Shown: positions 1 through 7,258 of the stretch, one piece after another | Position numbering within the stretch: position 1 is the stretch's first letter | How the letters are laid out: each line of letters opens with the position of its first letter | From: an uncultured Anaerolineae bacterium | GTDB taxonomy: Bacteria > Chloroflexota > Anaerolineae > Promineifilales > Promineifilaceae | Assembly (NCBI GenBank): GCA_905479495.1 | Contig: CAJQMR010000004.1 | Span: 113,420 to 177,419 of the forward strand | Length of the DNA: 64,000 nt | Direction of reading: 5' to 3' | Notes under the pieces: generated by a model | Databases searched by the model: none | Seen by the model: the letters and a program-made list of their open reading frames with translations, nothing else | Told to the model about the DNA's origin: nothing | Program-made: the position numbers and the translations under genes

Positions 1-883
1 CCTTCTCCAGCATCGCCGCCTTTAACCAACGGCCTAGCCCCTTCCCACGAAACTCAGGAAACACACCTGTGTCTCCCTGGCTGGCCACGGCTGGCCGGTC
101 TGGCACAAACGCCAGTTCCGTATAGCCTGCTAGTTTGCCTGTAGTCCTTTCCTGCACATAAAACGTCCAACGTTCAATGCCCTGCGCTTCCAGATTTGCC
201 TCAATTTGGCGCAGCTGCTCCCCTGTAACATGAAAATCTTCTACCTCCAGATCATCGTACGGCTGCTGATTCATCACCTCATGCAGAGCGACAATTTCGT
301 CCAGCTGTGCTTCCGGGTAGGCACCTCGCCATAGGCCCAATTCAAATTCCACCGATTGCTTCTGGCCACTTTGCAGCCAGCGGTTCATTAAGTCCTGGTC
401 CAAATCAGCCAAAGCCAGCTGATTAATATGCGTGGCCATGCCCCGGCTGCCACCCAATCGCTCCATGAACTCGTCACCAGCGGGCACACGGCCGTTTGTA
501 TTCCCCACCAACAAGCGACGCCCCTGCGCTTCAGCCACAGGCACAATCAGGGACAACAACTGGCGGGCAATGCCTTGCTGCCGGTAAGCAGGCAGCACGT
601 CAACAACCACCTGGGCCAGGTGTTGGTTATCGTCACTTTCTGTGTAGGCGATGAGACCTTTGGCGAGTACGGCCGTTTCGGCCGCATCCCACACCAGCCA
701 CATCCGCATCTTTAAAAACGGCGGAATGGTCTGCCAATCCGCCTTCACCGACGCCAACGATTTAGGCGGGTCTTCCGGCAGCCGTTCGGCCCGCATTTCA
801 TTCTCATACTGGTGCAGGGCAACAAACTCTGCTTCCGTTGCTGTACCCGGATCAAATTCTCGAATTTTATAAGCCATACTCAT
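1..883 (-). CDS. Double GNAT-fold N-acetyltransferase, 3' end outside the window
   Basis: An open frame runs from an ATG at 883 to the window edge, giving 294 residues without a stop. It begins MSMAYKIREFDPG and an SD-like GAGGT lies 8 nt upstream of the ATG. Two GNAT-like halves are visible. The first has the acetyl-CoA loop region VVDVLPAYRQQGIARQLL (residues about 92-110). The second has GVFPEFRGKGLGRWLKAAM near the visible end. Both fit the Q/RxxGxG/A pyrophosphate-binding motif A. Tandem GNAT proteins of this kind include MshD-like and Eis-like enzymes, but the substrate cannot be told from sequence. The gene is monocistronic as far as can be seen; the next gene is on the same strand, 161 nt upstream. 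Confidence 0.85.
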   Translation of the reverse strand, partial: MSMAYKIREFDPGTATEAEFVALHQYENEMRAERLPEDPPKSLASVKADWQTIPPFLKMRMWLVWDAAETAVLAKGLIAYTESDDNQHLAQVVVDVLPAYRQQGIARQLLSLIVPVAEAQGRRLLVGNTNGRVPAGDEFMERLGGSRGMATHINQLALADLDQDLMNRWLQSGQKQSVEFELGLWRGAYPEAQLDEIVALHEVMNQQPYDDLEVEDFHVTGEQLRQIEANLEAQGIERWTFYVQERTTGKLAGYTELAFVPDRPAVASQGDTGVFPEFRGKGLGRWLKAAMLEK

Positions 884-1044
884 TGTTCATTACCTCACTG
901 ACACCCTTGCGATCCGCATGGCGTACACAACATCTTCCAATGCTAGTGAACCAGCAACACCGTGCTGATCAATCAACAGGGACAAAAGCCAATTTCGTGA
1001 CCTAGTTTGGACAATGATCAATCGAGTCGCCCAAACAAAATGAA

Positions 1045-2715
1045 TTATTCGGCCGTCACCATTGGCAAATAAACAAAATTGGACAAGAAAAGTGAATTTC
1101 CCTCACTTAAATACAGTTCCTGCATTCCATCTGTCTCTTGATCTGCCAGATATGCTATCCAGGTCCCATTTGGACTGATTTTGTTATTTAACTCCGACAC
1201 ATTACCGCCAGCAACCAACGCCGGGTTGATTTTGATGCTTTTGGTAGCTGGTCCCGCTACAGGCACAGCATAAAGATCGAGTGTGCCTGCACTTTCCACT
1301 TCGGCCGTGTACATTAGCCATTGACTGTTGGGGCTTGCGGTGATCCACGCAGTAACGTTTCCACCGCTTGCCAGAGGCAAATTCAATTTTGTTTCAGCCC
1401 CAAGTGGACCTTCAATTGGGATACTGTACATTTCATACGCTTCGCCTATGTCCGGGCGAATAACAAAAACGACATTCGCTCCATCAGGTGTTGTCGTGTA
1501 AACCGCCAAATCCGCCCCAGCGGTAGACTGCGCTTCTAACAAAAGCTTGTTATCACTTTGCGTACCAGAAATAGGCACGCGATACAAACGCTTAAAATCA
1601 GAAAATTCATAAAGAGCATAAACCAGATTCGCGCCATCTTCAGTAATATGCCAATGAAAGTCGCTCATATCTTGATTCACAGCTAAATCAACGCTTAGCC
1701 GAACACTACCAGAAGCAGGACCAGCAATCGACACACTGTAAAACTCTTTTTCATCACGTCCAACTAATTGAGCAAAATATACAACTTTGCTGCTATCTGA
1801 ACTGATAAAATATTTGCTATCCAGAGCATTAAACGGCTCCAAAGTTTCATTCAGTTTGACCCCAACATTGGCTGGCCCATTTATTGGAACACTGAAGAGC
1901 TCATCTCTATCGATAACTTCCGCATCCGCTTTATAAACAACGTGTGTACTATCAGGACTGATTGTGAAGGCATCGATCAGGGCAAACTCTATCAAGGGAT
2001 CCGTTAAGGCCACTGTACTGGCAACAGGTCCCAATAAAGGCACAGAAAAAAATTGATGTCGATAGCCGCTCACGGTTGATTTAAATGCAGAATAAACAAC
2101 CGTTTCACCATTGGCGCTAATGTCAAATTGAAAGACCTCTTCAAACTCTGCCGCAGATTCAAATAGTTTTTCACTAGCAGTAGCTGGACCAGCAATTGGC
2201 ACCCTGTACAACTCATCAAAATTAACTCTCTCCAAATCGCCTTGGTAAATAACATAGTCACTGTCTGGACTAATTCTAAAAGTTGAGACATTGCCAAATT
2301 GCACAGGTGTCTCATTTAACTGCACACTCGCAGTTGAGGGACCAGTAATGGGAACACTAAATAATTCCGTAACACCTATTGCGTTTTGCTCGGCCTTGTA
2401 AACGACTCGTTGGCTATCTGGACTTATGAGGAATGAAAAAATATCTATTCCATCCGGTAAATCCTTGTTGAGTCGTACTGGTGTTCCGCCTGTTACTGGA
2501 ACACTGTACAACTCAAATGATTCATCATTTTCCTGATCCGCTACGTAGACAATGTAATTTTCGTCTGGGCTGAACCTTGCCTGGACAACGTTCCCCATCG
2601 ACTGTAGAGGACCGTTTAGCTTTGTTGATCCGGCATTAGCTGTAGTTGCAGCTTGGATGATCAACCCAAATAGAACAGCAGCACAAAGTAACCCAAAAGT
2701 TTTATAATGTTTCAT
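1045..2715 (-). CDS. Secreted TolB/PD40-like beta-propeller protein
   Basis: This protein of 556 residues has a signal peptide (MKHYKTFGLLCAAVLFGLII then AATTANA) and about nine repeats of 50-57 residues. Each repeat contains ISPDS-x2-VVY-x-A and ELYSVPI-x-GP, the pattern of PD40/TolB-type propeller blades. The SD GGAGGA stands just before the ATG. The C-terminus ends FVYLPMVTAE, resembling the tails of other exported proteins in this window. No catalytic motif is visible. It probably acts outside the cell as a binding or scaffold propeller. The gene is AT-richer than most neighbours and contains no ACGGCCGT motif, which may indicate a different history. Confidence 0.8.
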   Translation of the reverse strand: MKHYKTFGLLCAAVLFGLIIQAATTANAGSTKLNGPLQSMGNVVQARFSPDENYIVYVADQENDESFELYSVPVTGGTPVRLNKDLPDGIDIFSFLISPDSQRVVYKAEQNAIGVTELFSVPITGPSTASVQLNETPVQFGNVSTFRISPDSDYVIYQGDLERVNFDELYRVPIAGPATASEKLFESAAEFEEVFQFDISANGETVVYSAFKSTVSGYRHQFFSVPLLGPVASTVALTDPLIEFALIDAFTISPDSTHVVYKADAEVIDRDELFSVPINGPANVGVKLNETLEPFNALDSKYFISSDSSKVVYFAQLVGRDEKEFYSVSIAGPASGSVRLSVDLAVNQDMSDFHWHITEDGANLVYALYEFSDFKRLYRVPISGTQSDNKLLLEAQSTAGADLAVYTTTPDGANVVFVIRPDIGEAYEMYSIPIEGPLGAETKLNLPLASGGNVTAWITASPNSQWLMYTAEVESAGTLDLYAVPVAGPATKSIKINPALVAGGNVSELNNKISPNGTWIAYLADQETDGMQELYLSEGNSLFLSNFVYLPMVTAE

Positions 2716-2786
2716 TTTTCCTCCGATGAATTAGGGTTTTGGCACTCCAAAGCAGGAAAAATTATAACATTCAACTTTTACTTTTC

Positions 2787-3173
2787 CTATTGAATTCGGT
2801 CGGCCAAAGCGTCTTTCATGGCTTTATTTGCCTTAAGGACGCCATACACTTTGATCGACTCGAAGGTATCCAGGGCCAGCTCGGCCGACACATCGTCGGC
2901 GATAACCAGACTGCCCACGACCCAGGCGGAGATCTTTTCCCCGGCTGCCTGGCGCTTTTCCAGGGATTTACGGCCGTATGTCACCACCCCCACCACCATC
3001 GTCTTGCGGGTAACCGTTTGCTTCACCTCTTCCGTATGCTTATCCAGCTGGTTGCGAATGCCGGTGCGAATAAAATCGGTTCGATTAGAATAAAACCCTT
3101 CTTCTACCAGCAAATCAATCTTGCCTAAATCCACCACACTTACATTGATAGTCATTTTTTCACTGTCTGCCAT
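2787..3173 (-). CDS. CopG/Arc-type ribbon-helix-helix transcriptional regulator
   Basis: 128 residues from ATG 3173, chosen because GGAGG lies 6 nt upstream; a TTG at 3185 would also be in frame. Residues 1-45 (MTINVSVVDLGKIDLLVEEG, then FYSNRTDFIRTGIRNQL) match the beta-strand, helix and helix of the CopG/MetJ/Arc fold. The rest (about 80 residues, rich in V, K and A) is a basic C-terminal extension of unknown role. The gene is divergent from the P450 gene. The shared intergenic region holds a perfect 20-bp palindrome and a further half-site, so autoregulation and control of the P450 are likely inferences. No toxin partner is adjacent. Confidence 0.8.
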   Translation of the reverse strand: MADSEKMTINVSVVDLGKIDLLVEEGFYSNRTDFIRTGIRNQLDKHTEEVKQTVTRKTMVVGVVTYGRKSLEKRQAAGEKISAWVVGSLVIADDVSAELALDTFESIKVYGVLKANKAMKDALADRIQ

Positions 3174-3195
3174 TTTTACCTCCAAGCCATCTATT

Positions 3196-3215
3196 TACCA
3201 TCCATATGGATGGTA
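3196..3215. promoter_or_regulatory. Perfect 20-bp palindromic operator for the RHH regulator
   Basis: The sequence TACCATCCATATGGATGGTA is a perfect palindrome 22 nt upstream of the RHH start codon. With its flanks, the half-site reads TTTACCATCC. RHH proteins bind such short inverted half-sites as dimers of dimers, so this is the best candidate operator. Confidence 0.7.
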
Positions 3216-3280
3216 TGCGGCATATATTACAGAAAACCAAGCTTCGTGTCAAGCGTTTTTCATCCATAAACCTTCCGCAC

Positions 3281-3292
3281 GGATGGTAAATT
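3281..3292. promoter_or_regulatory. Additional operator half-site, GGATGGTAAATT
   Basis: This is the inverse of the half-site TTTACCATCC found in the 3196-3215 palindrome. It sits about 38 nt upstream of the predicted P450 promoter -35 element. A degenerate opposing half-site (TTTCATCCAT) is at 3259-3268. It could let the RHH protein reach the P450 promoter. Confidence 0.5.
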
Positions 3293-3329
3293 GTCATTCA
3301 TTTAAAAATAAAGGGTTCCTTCACTCATC

Positions 3330-3358
3330 TTGACACCTCACATGACCCTTTGTAAAAT
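3330..3358 (+). promoter_or_regulatory. Sigma70-type promoter of the P450 gene
   Basis: TTGACA at 3330-3335 and TAAAAT at 3353-3358 are separated by 17 bp, close to the housekeeping consensus. The expected transcription start is near 3365, giving a leader of roughly 90 nt before ATG 3458. Confidence 0.7.
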
Positions 3359-3363
3359 CTTTT

Positions 3364-3379
3364 TGTGAACTATTTCACA
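3364..3379. promoter_or_regulatory. CRP/FNR-type inverted repeat overlapping the P450 transcription start
   Basis: TGTGA at 3364-3368 and TCACA at 3375-3379 are separated by 6 bp, the spacing and core of a CRP-family site. It lies just downstream of the -10 element, so a bound protein would be expected to repress. No CRP-family gene is present in the window. Confidence 0.5.
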
Positions 3380-3457
3380 ACTCGCTAATTTATTTGTACC
3401 GCTGCGGCAAACCAAACGAACTTGGCCAAGACTGCCGCCGCGTGCTTGGAGAAAATC

Positions 3458-4849
3458 ATGACAACTGCAACTGCGCCAACTAGGCAAAATCGCCCATCTC
3501 ATCCCCCTGGCCCCATGGGCACCTGGCCTTGGGGCGTGCTCAAACGGTTTCAAGAAGAACCTTTGGGGGCCATGATGGACATGTTTCATCAATACGGCGA
3601 TGCCATTCGCTTCCGTGCTGCATTTAACTTTTACGGCTATCTCTTTTTCCATCCAGACCATTACAAACAGATTTTGCAGGACAACAACCGTAATTACACC
3701 AAAATGCCTCATCCTTCACTGGCGCTGCTGCGGCCGGTAATCGGCAACGGCTTGCTTACCAGCGACGGTGAGTTTTGGCGGCGGCAGCGGCGGCTGGCGG
3801 CACCCGCCTTCCACCGCAAGCGCATTGCCTCTTTTGCCGGCACAATGACGGCCGCAGCCGACACAATGCTGGAAAATTGGCAGGCTCTGGCGAAAGACGG
3901 CCGTCCCCTCGACGTGAATGAAGCGATGATGCACCTGACGCTGGAAATTGTGGGCAAGACGCTCTTTAGCATCGATCTGACCCGTGAGGCAGACACGGTT
4001 GGTGAGGCATTTTCGGTCGTTAATGAAGAAGTCGCCCGACTAACTGGCATTCCTTTTGCAGACATTGGCCTGAAGCTGCCTTTTTTGCCCAGTACGCGGA
4101 CGATTAATAAGAACACGGCCGTTCTCACCAAGGTCGTCAATGGCATCATTCAGGAACGGCGGCAGTCTGGCCTGGAAACGGAGGATTTACTGGGCATGTT
4201 GATGGCCGCCCGCGACGAAGAAACGGGCGAAGGTATGAGCGATCAGCAGCTGCATGACGAAGTGATGACCATTATGCTGGCCGGGCATGAGACAACGGCC
4301 GTTTCCCTGGCCTGGACCTTTTACCTGCTCTCCGAACACCCAACCGTGCGCGAAGAATTGGAAGCGGAGGTAGATCAGGTGCTAAACGGCCGTCTCCCCA
4401 CCATCGAAGACGTGCCCAACCTGCCCTACACCACGATGGTGCTGGAAGAAAGTATGCGGCTTTACCCACCCGCTTACGCCATTGCCCGTTGGGGCAACGA
4501 GCCAGATGAAGTGGGCGGTTACGCCACCCCGGCCAACGCCGTCATCACCATGAGTCCTTACGTCACCCACCGCCATCCTGACTTTTGGGACGATCCAGAA
4601 CGGTTCGACCCGCAGCGATTTACCCCTGAGCGCAAAGCGGAACGGCCGCGCTACGCTTACCTGCCTTTTGGCGGCGGGCCGCGCCAGTGCATCGGCAATA
4701 ACTTTGCCATGACGGAAGCCATCTTGCTGCTGGCCAGCATCGTGCAGCGCTACCGGCTGACGCTGGTCCCTGGCACAACAGTAGAACTAGAGCCACTCAT
4801 CACCCTGCGCCCCAAGGGCCATTTGCTGATGACGTTGGCCAAAAGATAG
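3458..4849 (+). CDS. Cytochrome P450
   Basis: 463 residues starting at ATG 3458, preceded by GGAG at 7 nt; an upstream in-frame ATG at 3422 lacks an SD. All P450 hallmarks are present. The I-helix oxygen-activation motif AGHETT is near residue 275, the ExxR pair (EESMRLYPP) is near 330, and the haem-thiolate loop FGGGPRQCIG has its axial Cys near 410. The N-terminus has a Pro-rich PPGP motif but no strong membrane anchor, so the enzyme is probably cytosolic. It resembles the CYP102/CYP4-like fatty-acid hydroxylase branch, but the substrate is not determinable. There is no adjacent ferredoxin or reductase gene. It is transcribed divergently from the RHH regulator. Confidence 0.95.
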   Translation: MTTATAPTRQNRPSHPPGPMGTWPWGVLKRFQEEPLGAMMDMFHQYGDAIRFRAAFNFYGYLFFHPDHYKQILQDNNRNYTKMPHPSLALLRPVIGNGLLTSDGEFWRRQRRLAAPAFHRKRIASFAGTMTAAADTMLENWQALAKDGRPLDVNEAMMHLTLEIVGKTLFSIDLTREADTVGEAFSVVNEEVARLTGIPFADIGLKLPFLPSTRTINKNTAVLTKVVNGIIQERRQSGLETEDLLGMLMAARDEETGEGMSDQQLHDEVMTIMLAGHETTAVSLAWTFYLLSEHPTVREELEAEVDQVLNGRLPTIEDVPNLPYTTMVLEESMRLYPPAYAIARWGNEPDEVGGYATPANAVITMSPYVTHRHPDFWDDPERFDPQRFTPERKAERPRYAYLPFGGGPRQCIGNNFAMTEAILLLASIVQRYRLTLVPGTTVELEPLITLRPKGHLLMTLAKR

Positions 4850-4859
4850 TTGCAAACCC

Positions 4860-4893
4860 GCAGTAGAGACGTTGCGTGCAATGTCTCTACTGC
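4860..4893. repeat. Intergenic inverted repeat GTAGAGAC...GTCTCTAC, possible terminator
   Basis: Arms GCAGTAGAGACGTTGC (4860-4875) and GCAATGTCTCTACTGC (4878-4893) pair with one mismatch around a 2-nt centre. It lies 10 nt after the P450 stop codon. Palindromes of the GTAGAGACGTTGC type are common dispersed intergenic repeats in cyanobacteria and Chloroflexota. It may also stop transcription, though no T-run follows. Confidence 0.7.
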
Positions 4894-4984
4894 CGTACAT
4901 AAGAAATCCATAACGCCATAGTCCTATCTGCTTCATTGTTTCCACTTTCCCCTTTATAATCGGCAAAGCAAATACACCATATCC

Positions 4985-5012
4985 GTAGGTCAATTTTTAA
5001 AAATTGACCTAC
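4985..5012. promoter_or_regulatory. Perfect 28-bp palindrome just upstream of the zinc-protease gene
   Basis: The half GTAGGTCAATTTTT is followed immediately by its exact reverse complement. The palindrome ends 17 nt before ATG 5030, next to the SD TAAGGAG. It could be an operator, or an mRNA hairpin controlling access to the SD. It could also be a small mobile palindrome; I see no second copy in the window. Confidence 0.5.
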
Positions 5013-5029
5013 TCCTTAAGGAGAGCTTC

Positions 5030-7159
5030 ATGCACAATTGGAAACGCTGGATGTCCCTCACACTCTTTTTGCTGCTGCTGGCAGCCTGCACCCAAGACAT
5101 CGAACCCACCCCAACCACCGCGCCGGAGGAGCCAGCAGAGCCAACGGCCGTTCCCACCGAAACATTAGAACCACCCACTTCGGAACCTGAACCAACAGCG
5201 ACGCAGTCGTCGGTACCGGCTGAGGAAACGGCCGTGCCCACAGAAGAACCAGCACCGACGGAAGAACCAGCACCGGTCGGCTTTGAATGGCCTGCCCCAG
5301 CCATCGCCTACGAGGAGCTCAGCCGCGCGGCCGTAACGGAGGCAGAACAAACCACCTTTACCGATCTGGAAACCAACTACCCACCAGAACGGGATGACTT
5401 GGGTCTAGCCATCGCCTATCGTGGCCTCACCGAACTGCCGTCAGACCCGCCCGTGCCGCGAGAATATACCGTCGGTATTCGCGAACCCATATTTGTGCTA
5501 AACACCGATATCAACACGCTCTCGTCGCCGGATTTTGAGCTGCTGCACATCAGCGACCACGCCTACTTCTGGTTTGACACCACGCCAGGTCTTTCCGAAC
5601 CTGACAGCGATGAGTTGGAAGCAACCGGAGCCGCCTTCGACCAGATTTATGAAGAGGATACGGCCGTTTTTGGCTCAGAAGACAATCCCGGCATCGATGG
5701 TGATCCCCGCGTTCATATCGTCAACGCCTCGCCCCTTTCCGTGTGTGATGTGGACGAAAGCACATCCCATTTGTGCGGTCTGGGTGGCTACTTTGGCTCC
5801 AGCGACATTTTGCCCAACGCCGTAGACCCCAGCTCCAACGAGCGCGAGATGTTTGTCATGAACGGCAGCTTCTTCGGCTCCAGCACCTACCTGGACATCC
5901 TGGCCCACGAATTCCGCCACATGATCGAATCCAACTACGACGCCAATGATTGGGATTGGGAAGTGGAAGGCTCCGCTATGCTGGCCGAAGATTTGCTCGG
6001 TTTTCCCACCGATCCCATCGCTCGGGGCAACATGTTCCTGGGCAACCCGGACCAGCAGCTCAACCGCTGGGTCGATGGCAACACGCTGCCGTATTATGGT
6101 CAAGGCTACGTCATCAACCGCTACCTGTACAATCGCCTGGGACCAGAACTGTATCAGACGTTTGCCACCCACCCGGAACCAGGTTTTGCTGCTCTAGACG
6201 CCATCGCTGCCGAAAATGGTCTGGACTTTACCGGCATGTCAATCTTCCTGGATTGGTTAGCGGCGCTGGCCATTCACAGCGATGAAAACGCACCTGAAAT
6301 TTACCAGCTGCGCGACGGATTAGATACGGCCGCAACCACCGGCATCAACAACTTCCCCACCGCCATAGACAGCACCGTCAGCCAATACGCTGCCGACTAC
6401 TACCGGCTCTTTGGCGACGGTCCCGTTACCCTGAACTTTACAGGCAGTAATCACACCCAGCTCATCAAACTGCTGCCGCTCTCTGGCGAGCACATGTGGC
6501 TGGCCAACCGGGCCAACTACAGCAACATGCGCCTCACCCAAGAATTTGATTTGAGTGGTGTAGACAGCGCCACCCTGGAATATGCCGTCTTCCATGAAAT
6601 TGAACTGGGCTACGACTTTGCCTACGTTTCTGTCTCCACCGATGGCGGGCAAACGTGGCAAGGGTTGGTCGGCAGCCAGATGCAGGGCGAATCTGTCAGC
6701 GACGATCCTTCGGATGTGGCTTACACAGACCGGTTCTACACGGGACGCAGTCGTGAATGGGTACAGGAATCTGTAGACCTCACGCCTTACGCGGGACAGG
6801 TAGTACAGATTCGCTTTGAATATGTCACCGATCCGATTTTGACCTTTGGCGGCATTGCTGTTGACAACATCGCCATCCCCGAAATTGAATTTTACGACGA
6901 TGCTGAAGGCGACAATGGTTGGACGGCCGAGGGCTTTGTCCGGGCGACTGGCTACGTGCCACAGCGCTGGCACCTCCTGCTGATCACCTACGAAAACGGT
7001 GCGCCTGTGGTCACGCCTATCGAACTGGCGGAAGACAACACAGCAACGGCCGAATTTTCCTTAAACAGTGATGGCGGTGGACGGCCGTATCTCATCATCA
7101 CCGCTACCGCCCCCATGACCCTGGAACCTGCTCACTACCAGTTTGAACTAACGCAGTAA
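5030..7159 (+). CDS. Exported lipoprotein zinc metalloprotease (M6/M30-like, HExxH)
   Basis: 709 residues. The start has a good SD (AAGGAG, 7 nt) and a lipoprotein signal peptide with lipobox LAAC near residue 20. A Pro/Thr/Glu-rich spacer follows to about residue 80. The catalytic part contains HEFRHMIE near residue 293, an HExxH zinc motif. About 20 residues later comes WEVEGSAMLAED, whose Glu is the likely third ligand, as in M6 and M30 peptidases. Residues about 480-620 form a beta-sandwich (DLSGVDSATLEYAVFHEIE, VSTDGGQTW, VQIRFEYVTD, AVDNIAI) like the C-terminal domain of immune inhibitor A. The protein is likely anchored outside the membrane and degrades extracellular protein. It is followed by a second exported protease on the same strand. 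Confidence 0.8.
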   Translation: MHNWKRWMSLTLFLLLLAACTQDIEPTPTTAPEEPAEPTAVPTETLEPPTSEPEPTATQSSVPAEETAVPTEEPAPTEEPAPVGFEWPAPAIAYEELSRAAVTEAEQTTFTDLETNYPPERDDLGLAIAYRGLTELPSDPPVPREYTVGIREPIFVLNTDINTLSSPDFELLHISDHAYFWFDTTPGLSEPDSDELEATGAAFDQIYEEDTAVFGSEDNPGIDGDPRVHIVNASPLSVCDVDESTSHLCGLGGYFGSSDILPNAVDPSSNEREMFVMNGSFFGSSTYLDILAHEFRHMIESNYDANDWDWEVEGSAMLAEDLLGFPTDPIARGNMFLGNPDQQLNRWVDGNTLPYYGQGYVINRYLYNRLGPELYQTFATHPEPGFAALDAIAAENGLDFTGMSIFLDWLAALAIHSDENAPEIYQLRDGLDTAATTGINNFPTAIDSTVSQYAADYYRLFGDGPVTLNFTGSNHTQLIKLLPLSGEHMWLANRANYSNMRLTQEFDLSGVDSATLEYAVFHEIELGYDFAYVSVSTDGGQTWQGLVGSQMQGESVSDDPSDVAYTDRFYTGRSREWVQESVDLTPYAGQVVQIRFEYVTDPILTFGGIAVDNIAIPEIEFYDDAEGDNGWTAEGFVRATGYVPQRWHLLLITYENGAPVVTPIELAEDNTATAEFSLNSDGGGRPYLIITATAPMTLEPAHYQFELTQ

Positions 7160-7169
7160 AAACATAAAT

Positions 7170-7233
7170 GAGGAGAAAGCATCCTCAGATGCGGCCCGAT
7201 TGAGCCGTTCGCATCTGAGGATGCTCACTCCTC
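7170..7233. repeat. Dispersed inverted repeat, copy 1 (24-nt arms)
   Basis: The arm GAGGAGAAAGCATCCTCAGA continues to TGCG and pairs with CGCATCTGAGGATGCTCACT continuing to CCTC, 22 of 24 positions matching. A second copy lies at 21101-21168. Here the element occupies most of the 99-nt gap between the two protease genes, where it could form a strong RNA hairpin. Confidence 0.8.
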
Positions 7234-7258
7234 AATCTCAATTGTTGGAGAAGACATT

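Noticed and set aside
428..872. Two plus-strand frames of 95 and 73 codons near the left edge
   Set aside because: They lie opposite the double-GNAT gene, whose frame is open from 883 to the edge with clear motif A sequences on the minus strand.
884..1044. Possible small gene between the GNAT and propeller genes
   Set aside because: No frame with SD and coding character was found in this 161-nt gap; it shows no clear terminator or repeat either.
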